A stretch of DNA of 64,000 bases from Trichobilharzia regenti. Taxonomy: Eukaryota > Platyhelminthes > Trematoda > Strigeidida > Schistosomatidae. Below the pieces are notes generated by a model. The model was not told the origin of the DNA. It did not search any database and saw only the letters and a program-made list of their open reading frames with translations. Location of the stretch: the NCBI GenBank assembly GCA_944472135.2, contig CALYDD020000275.1, positions 1 to 64,000 on the forward strand, read 5' to 3'. A program made the position numbers and the translations under genes. Shown here in pieces: positions 20,386-35,300 of this stretch (its first letter is position 1; every line of letters starts with the position of its first letter).

Positions 20386-23300
20386 CTGGAAAAAAAGACG
20401 ATGAAAGAGAAGACAGTAAGAAATAGAGAAAATATGGAAATCAATCACGAAAGCAGTAGCGATAAGTATATTCTTTCCAAGAACAGCACTGGTACAAATT
20501 TTGGTAGATATATAAAAGTAATCCAAACAACCATGAGTATAATATTTTCTTGATGTCAACTTTTTGTAATCTATGACAGTTAAAGGGGAAACCGGTTGCC
20601 ATATCCAAGTGCGCGACATTTAAGTACTTAGATGATTGACTTAGTGAACCACAGCTTTAAAATGTTTGTGTCACAATCATTTAAATTAGCATTATCTCAT
20701 ATGACTGATGGACATACAAATTATTCAAAAACAAACTTCGACAGCCAATTTGCATAGAATTTCTGGGAGACGAAAAGAGTTCAGGAGTACGCAAGACATA
20801 GTTTTATGGTAATCAGTGTATGTATTCTTTGATCCCCAATGCATGTGTACCATATAGACCACAAAAAAAACAGTTAGAAAGCTAAATTAGAAGAAAAATT
20901 TGACCGTCTGTAGCACGTAATACATTACGGAATTAGCAGCATACGGCAGTCATATCTACTTAGCTAACTGTGAATAATACACAAGGAAGTGAACTTAACA
21001 CGCCAGTGTACCGAAATGACGATGCCGCTTCAGCTAAACTAGTGAAGGTCAACACTCAGTATTGAATAATGAGAGTTATGAGCTAATAATTTTAGGATAT
21101 TATTCACCACAACAGTTCACTCCTCCTAGTTACGTCATGAGGATCCTAGGAGGCTACCGGAAGGAAGTAAAAATCTAATTTTGGTAACATTGATTAGACA
21201 TTTTTTTTACCATTGGCGTCATAGCAATGAGTGGTCATGTGGTCGTTTGCCTATACCAATTGTGCGTTGTGTAATCTGTTTAAAATACTATTTACGGAGA
21301 CAGATGTGATCAATTTTATCACTTGTGGCATGATTCAATTCATCCATTTGACGATATTAAAACCAAACACATCTAAAACAAGAGTGAACATAACATTATC
21401 AAGCTACAATTACGTTCAGTAGACTATGTATATAGACAGTTTTTAAAACTAGGACTCTGCGAAAGAGGAATAATAATTAAAAGCAATAAACTTTGTATCA
21501 ACATGAAAAATTGACTTGTTTCATATAATACTCATAACACACAGAGTATACCGCCCTATTTACGCATTATATTACAATGATTAAAGGTGACATCAGAGCA
21601 GTAATAATGAGAGTTGAAAAATCACTATTGCACTCACAGTATGTTACCCTACAAAACTCACATCATTATGATTATTACCACTCAAGATAAACATGTTATT
21701 TACAACTGTAGGTCTGCTTTATTATTAACAAGATATCAGTGAGCGGAAACAACAGTATTTTAAGGCGTTGAATTTGCGGTTAGTTTAAATTGATATTAAA
21801 GGAATATATATATATATATATATATGCATGTGATTATGTTCCGTATAAATTGTAGTGACTAAAATTCAATATTTGATTGAGTAGATTATCGAACTAGGTG
21901 AACAACACTGATGACCTTATTTGCATGGGTTTGATGAAGGTTAAAAGAAAACTGCATATATACATATATATATATTTCGTCTATTGACCGATTTTTATTA
22001 AGTTCGATTGCATCACAAATCCATGACGGTTGGAGGAAGATGGTTGCCGCATCTAACCTCACAACATCTAAATACCTCACATAACAGCCAGTCCGTGAAA
22101 AAATAAGCTGATATCATTTTGATGTAGATACAAACGCGATATCATAGATATGGAAACCAAACACACATGAAATAAAATTCAACAAGACAACTAGCTTCGG
22201 AAACAATGCTCAAGTAGTTACTAGTCACTTGAACTCATTGAAGTTACTACAAGAATTAGTGATCTATGGGATACACACCAAGCTCCGTGTCAGAACAAGT
22301 ATTCAACATGTGAATAAGAAAATTGTCCATATCAAGAAAAAAGAGTTCATAATTAAAAGTCGAAAAATAAACTTACTATCACATTTGAAGCAATCGTTCC
22401 CCAGCAAAACAAAAATACACGTGTATGTTTATCGAGAAGATTTGACGGTGAATAACTAGCCCATAGGGATGAACTTAAAAGAAGAACTGCTACAGGAAAG
22501 AGTGGTTTTAAGACTCCAGTCAATCCAAGACCACGATACCATGGTTGTTTCTGCGGTCATGTTTTTACAATGTTCCATATTGTGACAGGAATATGAACAA
22601 AATAAAGTGAAACTGTATGGATTTAAAGGAAGAAAAAAAAACAGAACAATTCATAGAGATATTCAATGCTTATTCAATGAAACACCAGCATTTGATTATT
22701 CTATACTAATTTTTTACAAATGCGCTGGCCACTGGATTATCATCTAATCATCTGTTTATTGTAAAGTCTAACGATCAGAATAGTGCAGTGAACTTATATT
22801 GAAAAAAAAAATTAACAATTTGCTGTATTGTTAAATAAAAGCCTGCGTGATAGAGTAGTCATGCGAAAAAGCTAACAACTGACACAATATGCTAATAAAT
22901 CACTCACAAATGAGCAACAGTCATATGAAAGTGAAATATCAAATAACAGTTGCACTAATAGACAAGATTTGCAGCTCAAGTGGATAATATTGAATTATTA
23001 GTGGTTTCCCTGAACTGATTGATCTAATTGCGAGGCTTTTGTCGTCCTTCTAGACAGAGCAGGTTTTAACACAAAATGAATTCATATGAATTCTCTTTGA
23101 GTAATGTAATTGTATCTCCTGGCAACCACTGTCATGATCATTTTTATTGACTTGGAATTCGAACTTTCTTGTCATGTGATTCAATTTTTCATACATGTAT
23201 TCCCCTTAATGAATTTAAATAAAGCAAGAACAACAGCTTTTTCAAAATAAAATGGTACCATCATTTATTTCGTTGGCTTCTCTTTTTCTATCGGATAAAT

Positions 23301-26300
23301 ATTGGTTTACACAATATTGCATGAAGTGATTTTGCTGGCTGGCTTGTGTGCTATATCTACTTCAATTTGTCCTAATATTATAGCTGTTATTTCAGAGATA
23401 TTTTTTATATATGGCAGAATGAATTTTCTTGTGGTCTTTGATAATGGCTTGTTGTTGGTGATATGACTCGAGTTTAAACACTTTTTGATGAAACTGTGAG
23501 GATATCCATTCTTTTTGAAGACGGTTAGTAGGCTCTTTTCCTCTATTCTCTTCAACGCCGGAGTGCCACAGTATGTTTCAAATCTTAAAAATACTCTATG
23601 CATACCAATTTGATGAGGATAATGTAGAAATTTTAAACAGAGGAAACACAAAAAGTGCCAGAGAATTCCCAGAAGTACTCAAGTGAATTAGCAATTAACA
23701 AACATATGACTTTAAACAAAATATACCAGCTAATAAAAAGTAGATCACATGACAAGAAAGTTCGAATTCCAAGTCAATAAAAATGATTAACAGAGACGTA
23801 AATTAACAACCAGTTATGACAGTGGTTGCCAGGAGATACGATTACATCATTCGTGGAGAATTTAAATAAGTCCAATCTATTCTAAAATCTGCGCTGTCTA
23901 GAATTACAACGAAAGCTTCGCAATTAACTCAACCAGCTCAGAGAAAACACAACTAATGCAACAGCTGCACTAGTTGAACAAGTCACTTATCTCTTCAATA
24001 TAGAACAGACAACTTAAACATTCGCATGATCATAATTAAAGAACAGTATTTCAGCAACCACGCAATTTCGGTAAATTGTAATCAGGCTTTACACTGACAT
24101 AATGAAATATTAGTCATAGGCATTTGAATTAATGTGGTTAATAAAATATATAGGATCAGAGTTCAGGGGTATGAATTAACGGATAGCAATAGAGGTGATC
24201 ATCATAGCAATAATAACAACAAGGATAAATTCATTCAAGTGTTTATATAATCTAAGCAGTGGTGAATGTATGGGTAGAATGAGCATACTAATAGGGGTAT
24301 AGGGGAAAATAACTATTGTCAAATAGCGACTAGATAATATAATAATAACAGTAATAAATTGTGAAACCGAGATTAAAATGTACAACTACAGCACAGCATG
24401 ATATTGGTAATACAGTTAACATTACAAATAAAATTAAAATTATGAGATAATATTTACGGTTACCCAGTGTCGCCGGGAGAGATAACTATTTTAGGTTGGG
24501 AGCGAAGGCCAAAGCGAGAGATTGAACAAACTTTTTCTAAACACAGAGATTGGGTTGAAAAAACTTCATAGCAACTACCTCAACTATGCTTAACCACTGA
24601 AGACGTACCGACCTAGGGAGTTGTGAGATGGCATCTTGTGTACGATTGTAACTGATGAATTTCTGTCAGTCTTGTGCTCCTTATTCTTTATGTGTGCCAG
24701 TATGGAACTGCTGACTGACTTTACGATTCCTCTACTTAACCACGTTGGACAATGTATCAGAAGGTGACGTTGGGTTTATCAAGTCGTTCTATCCATGTTA
24801 CTGTCTCCACATGAACAGTTAAATTTATAAGTGCACAATGATGTGGCCAGACTCGGTAGCTTATCCTTCACCTGCGTTGGAATTATTATACAACGAGTGG
24901 TGAATTTTAAACACAATGTTGCATCAAAGAATGTTTTAGGTATTGCTTCTCGAAGCTTCGATGCCGGCAATTCAGTTTTTGCGTCTCTTTTAAATGTTAA
25001 AGTAATGTAAATACATTATTAATCCCCATTGGGACATAAAAAATAAGAATTCAGTCACGAGAATCCTCTTTTCGATGATTTCATCTTCATAGCCATAGAA
25101 AATTAATCTGATGCTCGCTAGCGACTTGCTACAGGATGGAGTTTCCTGGAGCTCTAGTGAGAAGTCGTGACCAGTGAAGTCCATCCAATCACGTGTGAAG
25201 ATGGATGTTCCACTGACGACATTAGTTGGGGTCGCGTTAAATCTGGAATTGGTGGAAGTTAGAATTCATGAACCATTAAGTCGGGTCTCAGTGGTTGAAT
25301 GGTATACGAGCTTACCTTGTAACCGGAAGGTCCTGGGTACGAACCCCAGTGAGTGCATACCTCCGATGATTCTCAAACTAGGATGAAACAGCTGTCCAGT
25401 ACTCCCTGGTTTTCAATGGTTCTCTAACTGATATCAACCCGTGATCAGCTCGTGAAAACAAAACTAATCCTTACAAACCAACTATAGAAAATATGAATGA
25501 ATAACTAAATAAATAGAGGTCAACCTAAATTTCAATACACACGTGTAAAATAAATGGTCGGAAAATCAAGTACATTCGGAAATATGAATATGTGAATACG
25601 ATATGACGGAGAAATGAGGTGAATGAAACGTTGTCAAAATAGTAGACTAGATAAAATGTTTAAAAAATGGAACATGGAATAAAGAAGGATAACAAAGTTT
25701 CTTATCTGAATTACATAATAAAATCAAGACCATGATAACGAAAGAGATCGTACAAATTGTTTTTGTACACAAGGTTCTGGCTTTATGTTATGTATTGCTA
25801 AAGCCTCTGCTATACAAAGCAAATGCACTCGTGTCGCTTTCGGCAAACTTTGTAGACCATAGACCATCTGGTAAACAATCGGTGTCTACGCAGATGACAA
25901 ATGAGATCCACTGCAAGGACTTTGAAAAGCTTTGACGAGTGGGTCATCGAAATTGACATGGAGGAGATGAGAGATTATGAGAAATCGTGGACCCAGATGA
26001 AGAGGACAGCGGAAAATAGAACGAAGTGGGAATGTGTTGTTGAAGCCCTACATTCCACTTGCAACCCAATGGAAAAATAATAATAATAATGATAATCAAC
26101 AATCTAGAATTGGATCTGACGTCAATGCTTCAACTGTTCAGGTAAGTCTATCCCTAGGCTACAACTTTTGAAATGTACACATTTGAGTGTGGACAGACAG
26201 TATACAACTAGAAGCAAACTTCATCTTACATAAGCTAATACACTACCGTAAATATTTACGAGTAAACAGTGTCTTGTTAAGGTTTTCAAGTATCATTTTA

Positions 26301-29300
26301 GTCAGAATGTTGTATTTGAATAGCTTCAAGTATATTAATTTAATTCAATAATTGTGAGTTGGTTTAATTACTTACAGAAGAGTGTATATTTAAAAATTGC
26401 AGCAGCCGACCAACCGTAGACAATTGGTTCAATCAAAATAGTAGGCGAAAACCAATAAGCAAGCAAGAAGACTACAGCAACAGCCTAAAAGAAACCAAAA
26501 GATATTCACATTAGTAAAAGAAATATCAACCACCAACTATTTAACAATATTATCTTGATTGTATGTACATTTGTAATGAAGTATACCTAAAGTATTCCAT
26601 CCATAATAAGTAAACAGACAAACAACCAAACAATTTAATTAATTAGCAGAGTATAACAAACAAAACAAAACAAAAACCTACAACTTTCCAGACTGTTTAT
26701 AAACAGATAAAAACGAACCAACAGCGTATGCTGCTTTCTATATGAAATGCGTAGATGTACACCGATCTCATTTCAGTAAATAAAAAAAACTAATGTCGGT
26801 GTGTTGACACACTCACTTAAAATCGAATCTTATTGTCATGTGATAAAGATATACAATCAGGCCAGCCTAATGCGAATTTGATTATTTGAAAAAAACAACA
26901 ACAACAATACATTTAGATGTTTTGTATATTCTTGGGTGAACAATTCAGTTGATCTAAAGACTTCAGTAGGTGTATAAAAAGTAAAATGGACATTTTACTA
27001 TACAATAGATGAAAAAGGTAGAAGAAAAGCTAATGTAACTCTGATATTCAAGTAAAAAGAGAAACAAGAACCTGAAGACGTAAAACAAATAAAATTTACT
27101 TCGCGATAGAATCGTGTAACGCTCATATCATGAGTTGTAGTGATCATATAAAATTACTATGTAGGATAACTTCACACATTTATCCCCCTTTATTTATGAA
27201 TTTGAATGAAGCGAGAACAACAGTTCGTGCAGAATAATATACTATCATCATTTATTTAGACAGCGTCTCATCATTTGCTTACAGCCTGAGTAAATTATTT
27301 ATTCAGTTCATATGCAGGTTTTAACATGCAAATTTTACATGATGTCAGTTGACAGGGGATTCCAGGATTAGTGAACAAGCGGTTCAAGTTTAAACAAAGT
27401 AAATGTATGCACACAATGGTGAAGGAGTTGCATAGTGAAGATGACGAGTAACTAATAAATTGCGCAATAATGTACTGAGCTATGCTCAAATCACCGAAAG
27501 AAAAGACATACGAAATTACATTACTTCAAGGGAGGGTGGGGTTAAAGCCAAGGATAACGTGATCAAATGAAAAGGACAGTAAGGACAGGGCAAGGAAAGA
27601 CTGATAATTGCTTCTTTCTCAACACATAAATTGGGCTTCAGGCGTTGGATAGAGATTGCTTCGGCAAACATGGAGAGAATTGAGCTTGATAACAATAATA
27701 ATAATAATCTGAACTGATGACGACCAGTGGTGTCCGCCAAGGATGCCCATTATCCCCTTTTCTATTCAACTTCACCATAGATGTGTTAATGGACTTAACC
27801 CTAAGTGACTTCAGCGACTCAGGGATTGACTTGCTACCGGGGAATAATCTCGTTGACTTGGAATATGCAGACGATATAGTCCTTCTAAGCGAAGACGCTG
27901 ACAAAATGCAGAGTCTTCTAAACACCTTGAGCCGCAACCTACGAATGTTTGGCATGCGATTCGCTCCCGCCAAATGCAAGATGATGTTACAGGACTGGAC
28001 TACATCGACGCCTAGTTTAAAAATAGGAAGTGAAGTGGTAGAGCACGTTGACCGCTTCACTTATTTGGGAAGTACCATCAGCCCCAACGGGCTGATCTCT
28101 GACGAAATCTCAGCACGAATACAAGGGGCTCGTTTCGCATTTGCCAGTTTACACCGACTCTGGCGTAGACGAGATGTTCGACTATCGACCAAAGGGCGGG
28201 TGTACTGCTCATCAGTCCGCTCCGTCCTCCTTTATGGCTGCTAGTGAGACCTGGCCACTGAGAGTGGAAGACATGAAAAGACTAGCTGTCTTTGATCATA
28301 GGTGCCTGCGCTCTATTTCCCGTGTAAAGTGGCAAAATAAGGTGAGCAACATTGAGGTTAGGCGTAGAGTTCTAGGTAAACAGGGGAAATCAATCGACGA
28401 AGTCGTGAAGCTACAAAGACTGAGATGGTTAGGACATGTGTTACGTATGCCAAGTCACCGCCTCCCTCGACGAGCAATGTTAGCGGATATAGGGTCAGGC
28501 TGGAAAAGAGCTAGCGGCGGTCAAACCAAAACATGGAACCAGTCAATGAAATCCACAACAGTTGGTCTAAGCCACGTAGGAAGGTGTAGACTTCCAGGCT
28601 GGGGTCCTCGGGACGGTAAAAATCTATGGTTGGAAACAATTGGTGACATGGCTCAAAATCGTTCTCAGTGGCTGGCGCAGATGCATCCACTCCTTGTGAC
28701 TTATGATCTCCAATGAAACTGTTTTGTTTTTCTTTATTACTCCTCCTTTGTCTCACACCTCTGCTCACTGTTTCTATTATGCTTTTCTTGTACTTTCTTC
28801 CCTTGCTTCGCATGCTACACGGAGTGTGGCGACTTGAACTTCCGCACATTTGTGCAAAGTTCTATGTCGAAAACAGACAGACACAAAGAAATTTGCGGTT
28901 TCCACCTCATGACCTGTATCAAGGGGAAGTCTGGTAGTGGCACTATTGTAAGCATTTGTTCTCTTGAGACGTAGGCGTTTTGGTAGATTTTCAGAAAACA
29001 GGAGGCGGGCCCTACTTTCTGTTCTTCCAATGTAACTGGACCCACAGATACAAGTTTAATTGTATGCACAGTTGGAGTTGTCATGAGAAGGGTGTCTGTC
29101 GACTTTTGATTGCATCAAAGAGCACGTTGTTTGATAGACAGGAGCCAACTTAGCTGCAGGATACGCCTTGGCTAGTGAGGTACTCAATCTCCCGTTCACT
29201 AAATCTGCAACATTTCTATCCTTAAAATCGAGTTGAACGAAGACAGACATTTTCTCCACTGTGATTTGTTTGACGTTTGAGCCTTCACATTTTGCATATT

Positions 29301-32300
29301 TGTTGATAAATCTCTGAGGGTAACCAATTTTTCCAACCATCCTTTAGAGGGTCATAAACCACCACTAGGTCTTTTCCAACTTGATCCATCCTTTGTCAAC
29401 TTACACTACCCGTCGAGGAAGACGATGGCTATGCATGCACGCATTACACATCTCCTAATCATCTCAATCGGTGCAACTGCACAAACTCGTCGATTGATTT
29501 CCCCTGCTTACCTAGGACTCGATCAATGCCCAACCTCAACATACCAACATCCAACAGGGAAGATAGAACGCATGCACCTATGATGCAGGACAGCCAGCCA
29601 GTCAGGCTTTTGATGTCTTCCACTTTCAGTGGCTATGTCTCACAGCCATGAAGGATGACAAAGTAAACTGACTGCTGGGCAGTACCCAGCCCCTTTGGTC
29701 GACAGCCGGCCGAGTATCACATCTATGCCAGAGACGATGTAAGCTGGCATATGAGGACCGAGCCTTCTGTATCCGTTGTGCTGAGATTTCGTCAGCGATC
29801 AACATCTTGTCAGAGTATTCACCTATAAGGAGTATACCATCTGCATATTCGGAATCAACAAGATTATTATCCCCTGATGTTAACAAGTCAATCCATGAGT
29901 CACTGAAGTCAGTTAGTGGTAAGTGGTGAAATTAAATAGAAATGGAGACATTGGGCATCAGTGACGGACACCACTTCGAATGACAACTCTTCCTAGGCTC
30001 TCACCTCGCTGACTGCATGAGTTCCAGTAGAGTGGCTTGATCAGTGAGATGTATTTTCTCGTCATTCCCTCCACAGCCAAACATTGCCATAGTACCTCTC
30101 GGTCGACAAAACCAAATGACGCTTTCAGCTCAAGGAATCTGACTACTGTTGTACGTCGTTTAGTATACCTATGTTCTAGAATCTGTCGAAGGGTGAGGAT
30201 ACGATCAATACATCCTCTTCCTGGCCTAAAGCCTACCTGGTTCTCTCGTGTTTGTGCCTCTTGAGCACCACTTAGTCTACGCATTATTATTGAGTCTAAG
30301 ACTTTAGATACGATATCAGTCAAGCTAATCCCTCTGTGATTATCACAGGAAGAGTTGTCTCCCTTCTTGTATGTCGAATTGATCAGTGACTTACACCAAC
30401 CTGACGGGACTTCCTTTGATTCCCAGACGCTGTCTGGTTACTCAGTTAACGCAGACACTACACTGTCTCAACTCCGTTGAATACCTCTCGAGTCATCCGA
30501 TCATGTCCAGCTAATTTACCTCGCTTTAGGTTAAAAATAACTTTTGTAACCTCAGTTAGAGACAGAAGTCCGGTGTTTATATCCTATTCAGGGAGGCATT
30601 AGATGCTTAGTAAGTTGACCCTGGTTGTAGTTCAGTTAAATTATTCATTAAAATTTCACCCCACCCCCCTCTCCCTTCCAGTGTTACAGTCGTCTATCCG
30701 GAGAGCTAATTATGGCACCATTTTTCGGAGATGACTCCACTTATCATTTACCTTTTGCCACCTGTTTGCTGGACACGTCCAAATTGTTGTTCTCACATCA
30801 GACATTTACAAAGAAAACAGTAGTCGATAGCTGCTATTATGACGTGGTAGTGTCAATGATTCGAAGAAGCATATGGAGTGGAATGATTGTTTCTGTAGGT
30901 AAGTTGAACAACAGTGTAAAGATAAAAGCAGTCACTCATATGATAAAGAGGTTGCAGTACAGTGGCAATCTGTGGTCGAAATTGTAATGTTGATGAACAG
31001 GCAGGCGTCGGTGGCACAGTGGTTAGGACTCTCGCCGACCATGCACATGGCCCCCGGGGTTCGACCACACGCCGATGCACACGTGATATCTATGATCGGC
31101 CTGCGAAATTTGGGCTACCGATATCCACGCTGAAAATTCCATACTTGTACCAAAAATGCAGTGTGGAATCAAGCTGTAATCAAAAATAAAATAAATAAAA
31201 ATAATAACCAGAAGGTCATTCGACATTAGTCCGTTTGTTGGATATATCACTCAGAGAAACAGTATTATTTAATGGATGACGATTCGAACACAATTTACTG
31301 CTCATAATCATACCAATAGTAACAACTGGAATTACAGTGCCCAGGTTTTACTCGTAAATTCACCAGAAAGTTAGCTAGGCGTTTCCTGCCAGGCAGGAAA
31401 GGTTGCGGTGGATCAACCCAAAAAAATTTACATTCCGACTTGACCTAAAATGGTGATTACGCAGGGGACGCCCTTAAACTAGGTTGATACCCTTGAAAAT
31501 CCGTAATCACGCAAAGCCAATCCTTTTTATACAGAAAGCTCAAAGAAATAAGTCAGCTAACACTAATAAAGCACCCCGGAAGTAGTGATTGATCATTCTT
31601 CCAACAGTACATAATACTTATTTATTACTCACGCTATTCATCTCAAACTACCTTAATTTTCAGTATTGTTTCCAACTTTTAATTCTACTCCGCATACAGT
31701 CCCTTGTCTTCCTAGTAATCCTCTTTTTACCACCATTTATGTTCAACCTGTTAGGACCACACTTACCACTGCTTAGAACAAACATAATTACGGTAAACCA
31801 GAACTTGACGTACTTCTTGACCTGAAAGTGGCATTTGATTCTATAGACCGAGAGGTGATGTGGCAATGTTTGGTCGTAAAGGGAGTGTCGAGAAAGTATA
31901 TCACACTAATCAAGGCACTCTACTCAAACAGACATGTAAGCCTGTCGAGGAATGTCATCCAAAATGATGACGACCAGTGGTGAACGTAGCGGATGCCCAC
32001 CGTCCCCAATTTTGCTTAATTTCACCGCAGATGTACCAATGGAATTGACTCTGTCTTAAACAATTCAGGGATCGACTTGGTACCGGGGAACAATCTAGTC
32101 GAGTAAGGGATGTTGACGAAAAAAGTCTTATGAACACCTTGGTAAGAAATATTCGAACGTCTGGCATACGATTCGCCCTTGTCAAATTTAAGATGATGCT
32201 GTGGGATTGGACTTCACCAACTCACAGTTTAGAGACAGGGTGTAAATTGATCACACATGCTGACAACTTCACTTATTTCAGAAGTTGAGTCAGCCCCAAT

Positions 32301-35300
32301 GAGCTGATTTCTGATGGAATCTCAGTACGGATACAACAAATTTCATGTAACACTTCCCAACTTACGTCGTCTTTGGCGTAGAATTGATATCCGACTATCG
32401 ATTAAAGGACGTGTGCATTGTGCGGTAGTTCGCTACGTCCTCCTATATGGCTGTGACACACGGCCATTAAAAGTGGAAGACCTCTATCTTCCGTGTTAAG
32501 CAGGATTAGGTAAGTAACATTGATGTTACAAGTCAGTCGAGAAAGTTAACCGATTAGGTTGCGGAAATACATTGATTGAGCTGGCTAGGACACATGTCGC
32601 ACACGTTGAACCACTCCCTTCCTCGACAAACAACGTTAGCTGACATAGGATTAGGGTGGGAAGATAGTTAGGGGTGGGTCAAAGCAAAACTTGGCATAGG
32701 TCTATGAAGTGTTCGGTAATTGGTTTGAGCCGCGTAGGCAGGTATAGACTATCAGTTGTGGTCCTCGGGGTTCCAACGACCAGTGACTGTAGTTGATATG
32801 GCGAAGACACATTCACCCTTTGTGGTCTACCATATCCACTAAACTGTCATGTTTTTTCCATATTATTATTATTCTTTCTCCCGTTCATCAGAGTTATTCC
32901 GAATTTCCTTTTTTCTTTCTTTATCTTTGTGTACTATATGAAGTGTCGCAACTTGAACTGCTGCACTTCTGTGCAAAGTCCTATGTTGAAACTCAGCCAG
33001 TAAGGTGTTCAACCATACGGTCATTGACGTGTGACTATGTGAGCGTATTTAGGCCGATTCCGCTGTAATCATAACTGTAAGGTTTTTTTTCTAGTTGTGC
33101 GGTGGAAGGAATAATTGATTAAATATTCATGTAGCTTTCGAGGATCTGGAAGATAGTAACAGATAAATATATCTACGTCATTATGAACAATTTGAGACAT
33201 GCTACCAGGAGTCTGTAACCATTTATCATTAGGATCCGAAGGACTTTAGCTACATGTGCTACACTTCCAAGTAATCCTACTTCACTTAATACTATCTCAT
33301 TACTAACTTACCCTGGACAACAATTCTTCATTACACTGCCTAAGCACTACTAAGAAAAGTCATGTTGCTCTAAATTGTTTAAGATTATTTTCGCAATTAT
33401 AAATTTCCATTTATGCATGAATCGAATGGTGGATAATTGAAATCCAGTTGTGGACCACTTGGACTGCTCCTCAAAGTTTTCTGTACAATAGTATAGTTGT
33501 CTTTCATGAGAAAATATACAAGTTCAATCCCTGCAGAGAATCGTTTCACTTAACATAGCTTTTTCAGCACCCGTTTCCTTAAAAAAAACATATAAATGGT
33601 TGATGGGTGACACCTTTTCTATTTCTTTTGTTTTTGTTGTTCACTACTATGCCGGGTCGTTCAAAAGACGTTAAATCAGTCATCCTTACGTTTGGAACGC
33701 TCTAAAATCAGTCTCCACACATCCAGTAGTAATTTGTCTGTGTCCATTGTTGACTTGATATCAACGATTACCTAGTTACAAAAGAAATGACCACTTTGTT
33801 AGTTCGTTGACATTACACACAGTAAATGTACTCTACTTTCAAGATTAGATCAGTTTTCCTACTTGTGCGCTTGTTAATCTAACTACCTTCGAGTAGTCTT
33901 CTACCACCGAAAGTGGAGAACTAATGACAGAAAAATATGTATTTTTTTTGCTTCACGTTCCCCAGTGGAACATAGGGCTTCAAGGCAGTGGCTAGTAGTA
34001 GTGTTTATTTTTACAGGATGGGGTTGCTAGCCCCATGCCCAACCTTTCCTCTTTACCAGCATTATTTCTGGCTTAACGAGTTAAAGGAATGCGTCGGCAG
34101 GGGATCGAACTCCGGACCATGTGCATGGTCGGCGAGCGTCCTAACCGCTATGCCACCGACGCTGAAACTATGTATTAATTTGTCTAAATTGCAGCCAATG
34201 AATGCTTAACTAGAGACTATAAAAGGCATCAACAGATATCACGATCTTCACTTGTCATCATAGATTTATTTAGCCGGATAGTATACAGAAGATTGTCCAC
34301 GTCGTTCTATTTGGGTAGCAGGTGTTTCGCTATAGAGCCCACAAGAACTATTCAGATAACTTCATGAAACTCACAGGATGGATAAGTTTTTAAAAAAATC
34401 TGTTCGTCGTGAAAAGAAATAGACTTTAAAAACCAAATGAATGATATAGTTATTTGTTGAATTGCTTATTTTCCCAACTGTTTTTCATCATAGAAATTAT
34501 AAGACAAAGGAATCACTTTGGTGATCTGAATCATTACATTTAAGTGTTAACTGACAATCCGTATGCGTGTTCATATAATACAGGGCATATGTGTTGTCTT
34601 TAAACACAAAAAGTATCGTCTGTTAACCAAGCATATGTGATTTCCGCAAACATCGTCTGATGAGAATCAGACTAACTAGTTGTCATACCTTTTTGTTTTA
34701 TCATCAAATTAACGTAAATTAGTTAGTTTACGACAATGTACACGACTTCATATGCATGCATAGATCATATTAACACATGTTTAATATATAGGTGCAGTAA
34801 TGATATATTTATTTTATTAGAATTTTTCCCACGATAGGTTTAGACTATATTGTTATTTCCTGTTAACAATGAGATATACTAGAGTCTTATTCTTCTTGTT
34901 TTAATAAAAGTTGCAAATTATCTTTAATTGCTTTTTCTTCTAAAGTGCTAATGTACACTGATTCAGATTGGAAGTATTGAAAAGAAGAGGAGTAGACAAT
35001 GTAAGAAGAAAGAACTCCAAAAATTCAATTATGGGTTATTTTTTGGTAGAATAATTTCATCTAATAAATACAAATTCAGAGTACAGATTATATAGGAGAA
35101 AAACCCACACAGAACACAAGCAGTATCTTTTGTACAATTCAAGATGCCTAAAAATTAAGTTATTTTAGTTAAACTGTTATGTTCACCTCTATGATAGACT
35201 GACTTGTTTTGCGAGAAATACAAACGCACAAATGTAAATCTACAGTTTTATTATATTTGTGAAGGGATATACACTGATTTTCACTGATTACTGACAAGTG

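Noticed and set aside
20125..20619. 164-codon continuous minus ORF
   Set aside because: Only 20385-20191 matches the EPT1 family and is bounded by good splice sites. The flanks are intronic read-through.
29626..29886. separate small gene with a YADG-like string
   Set aside because: It is a degraded piece of the RTE family B reverse transcriptase.
31011..31075. possible tRNA gene
   Set aside because: A and B boxes are present, but the acceptor stem does not close and an A-rich tail follows, so it is a SINE head. The same applies to 34080-34166 and 25285-25355.
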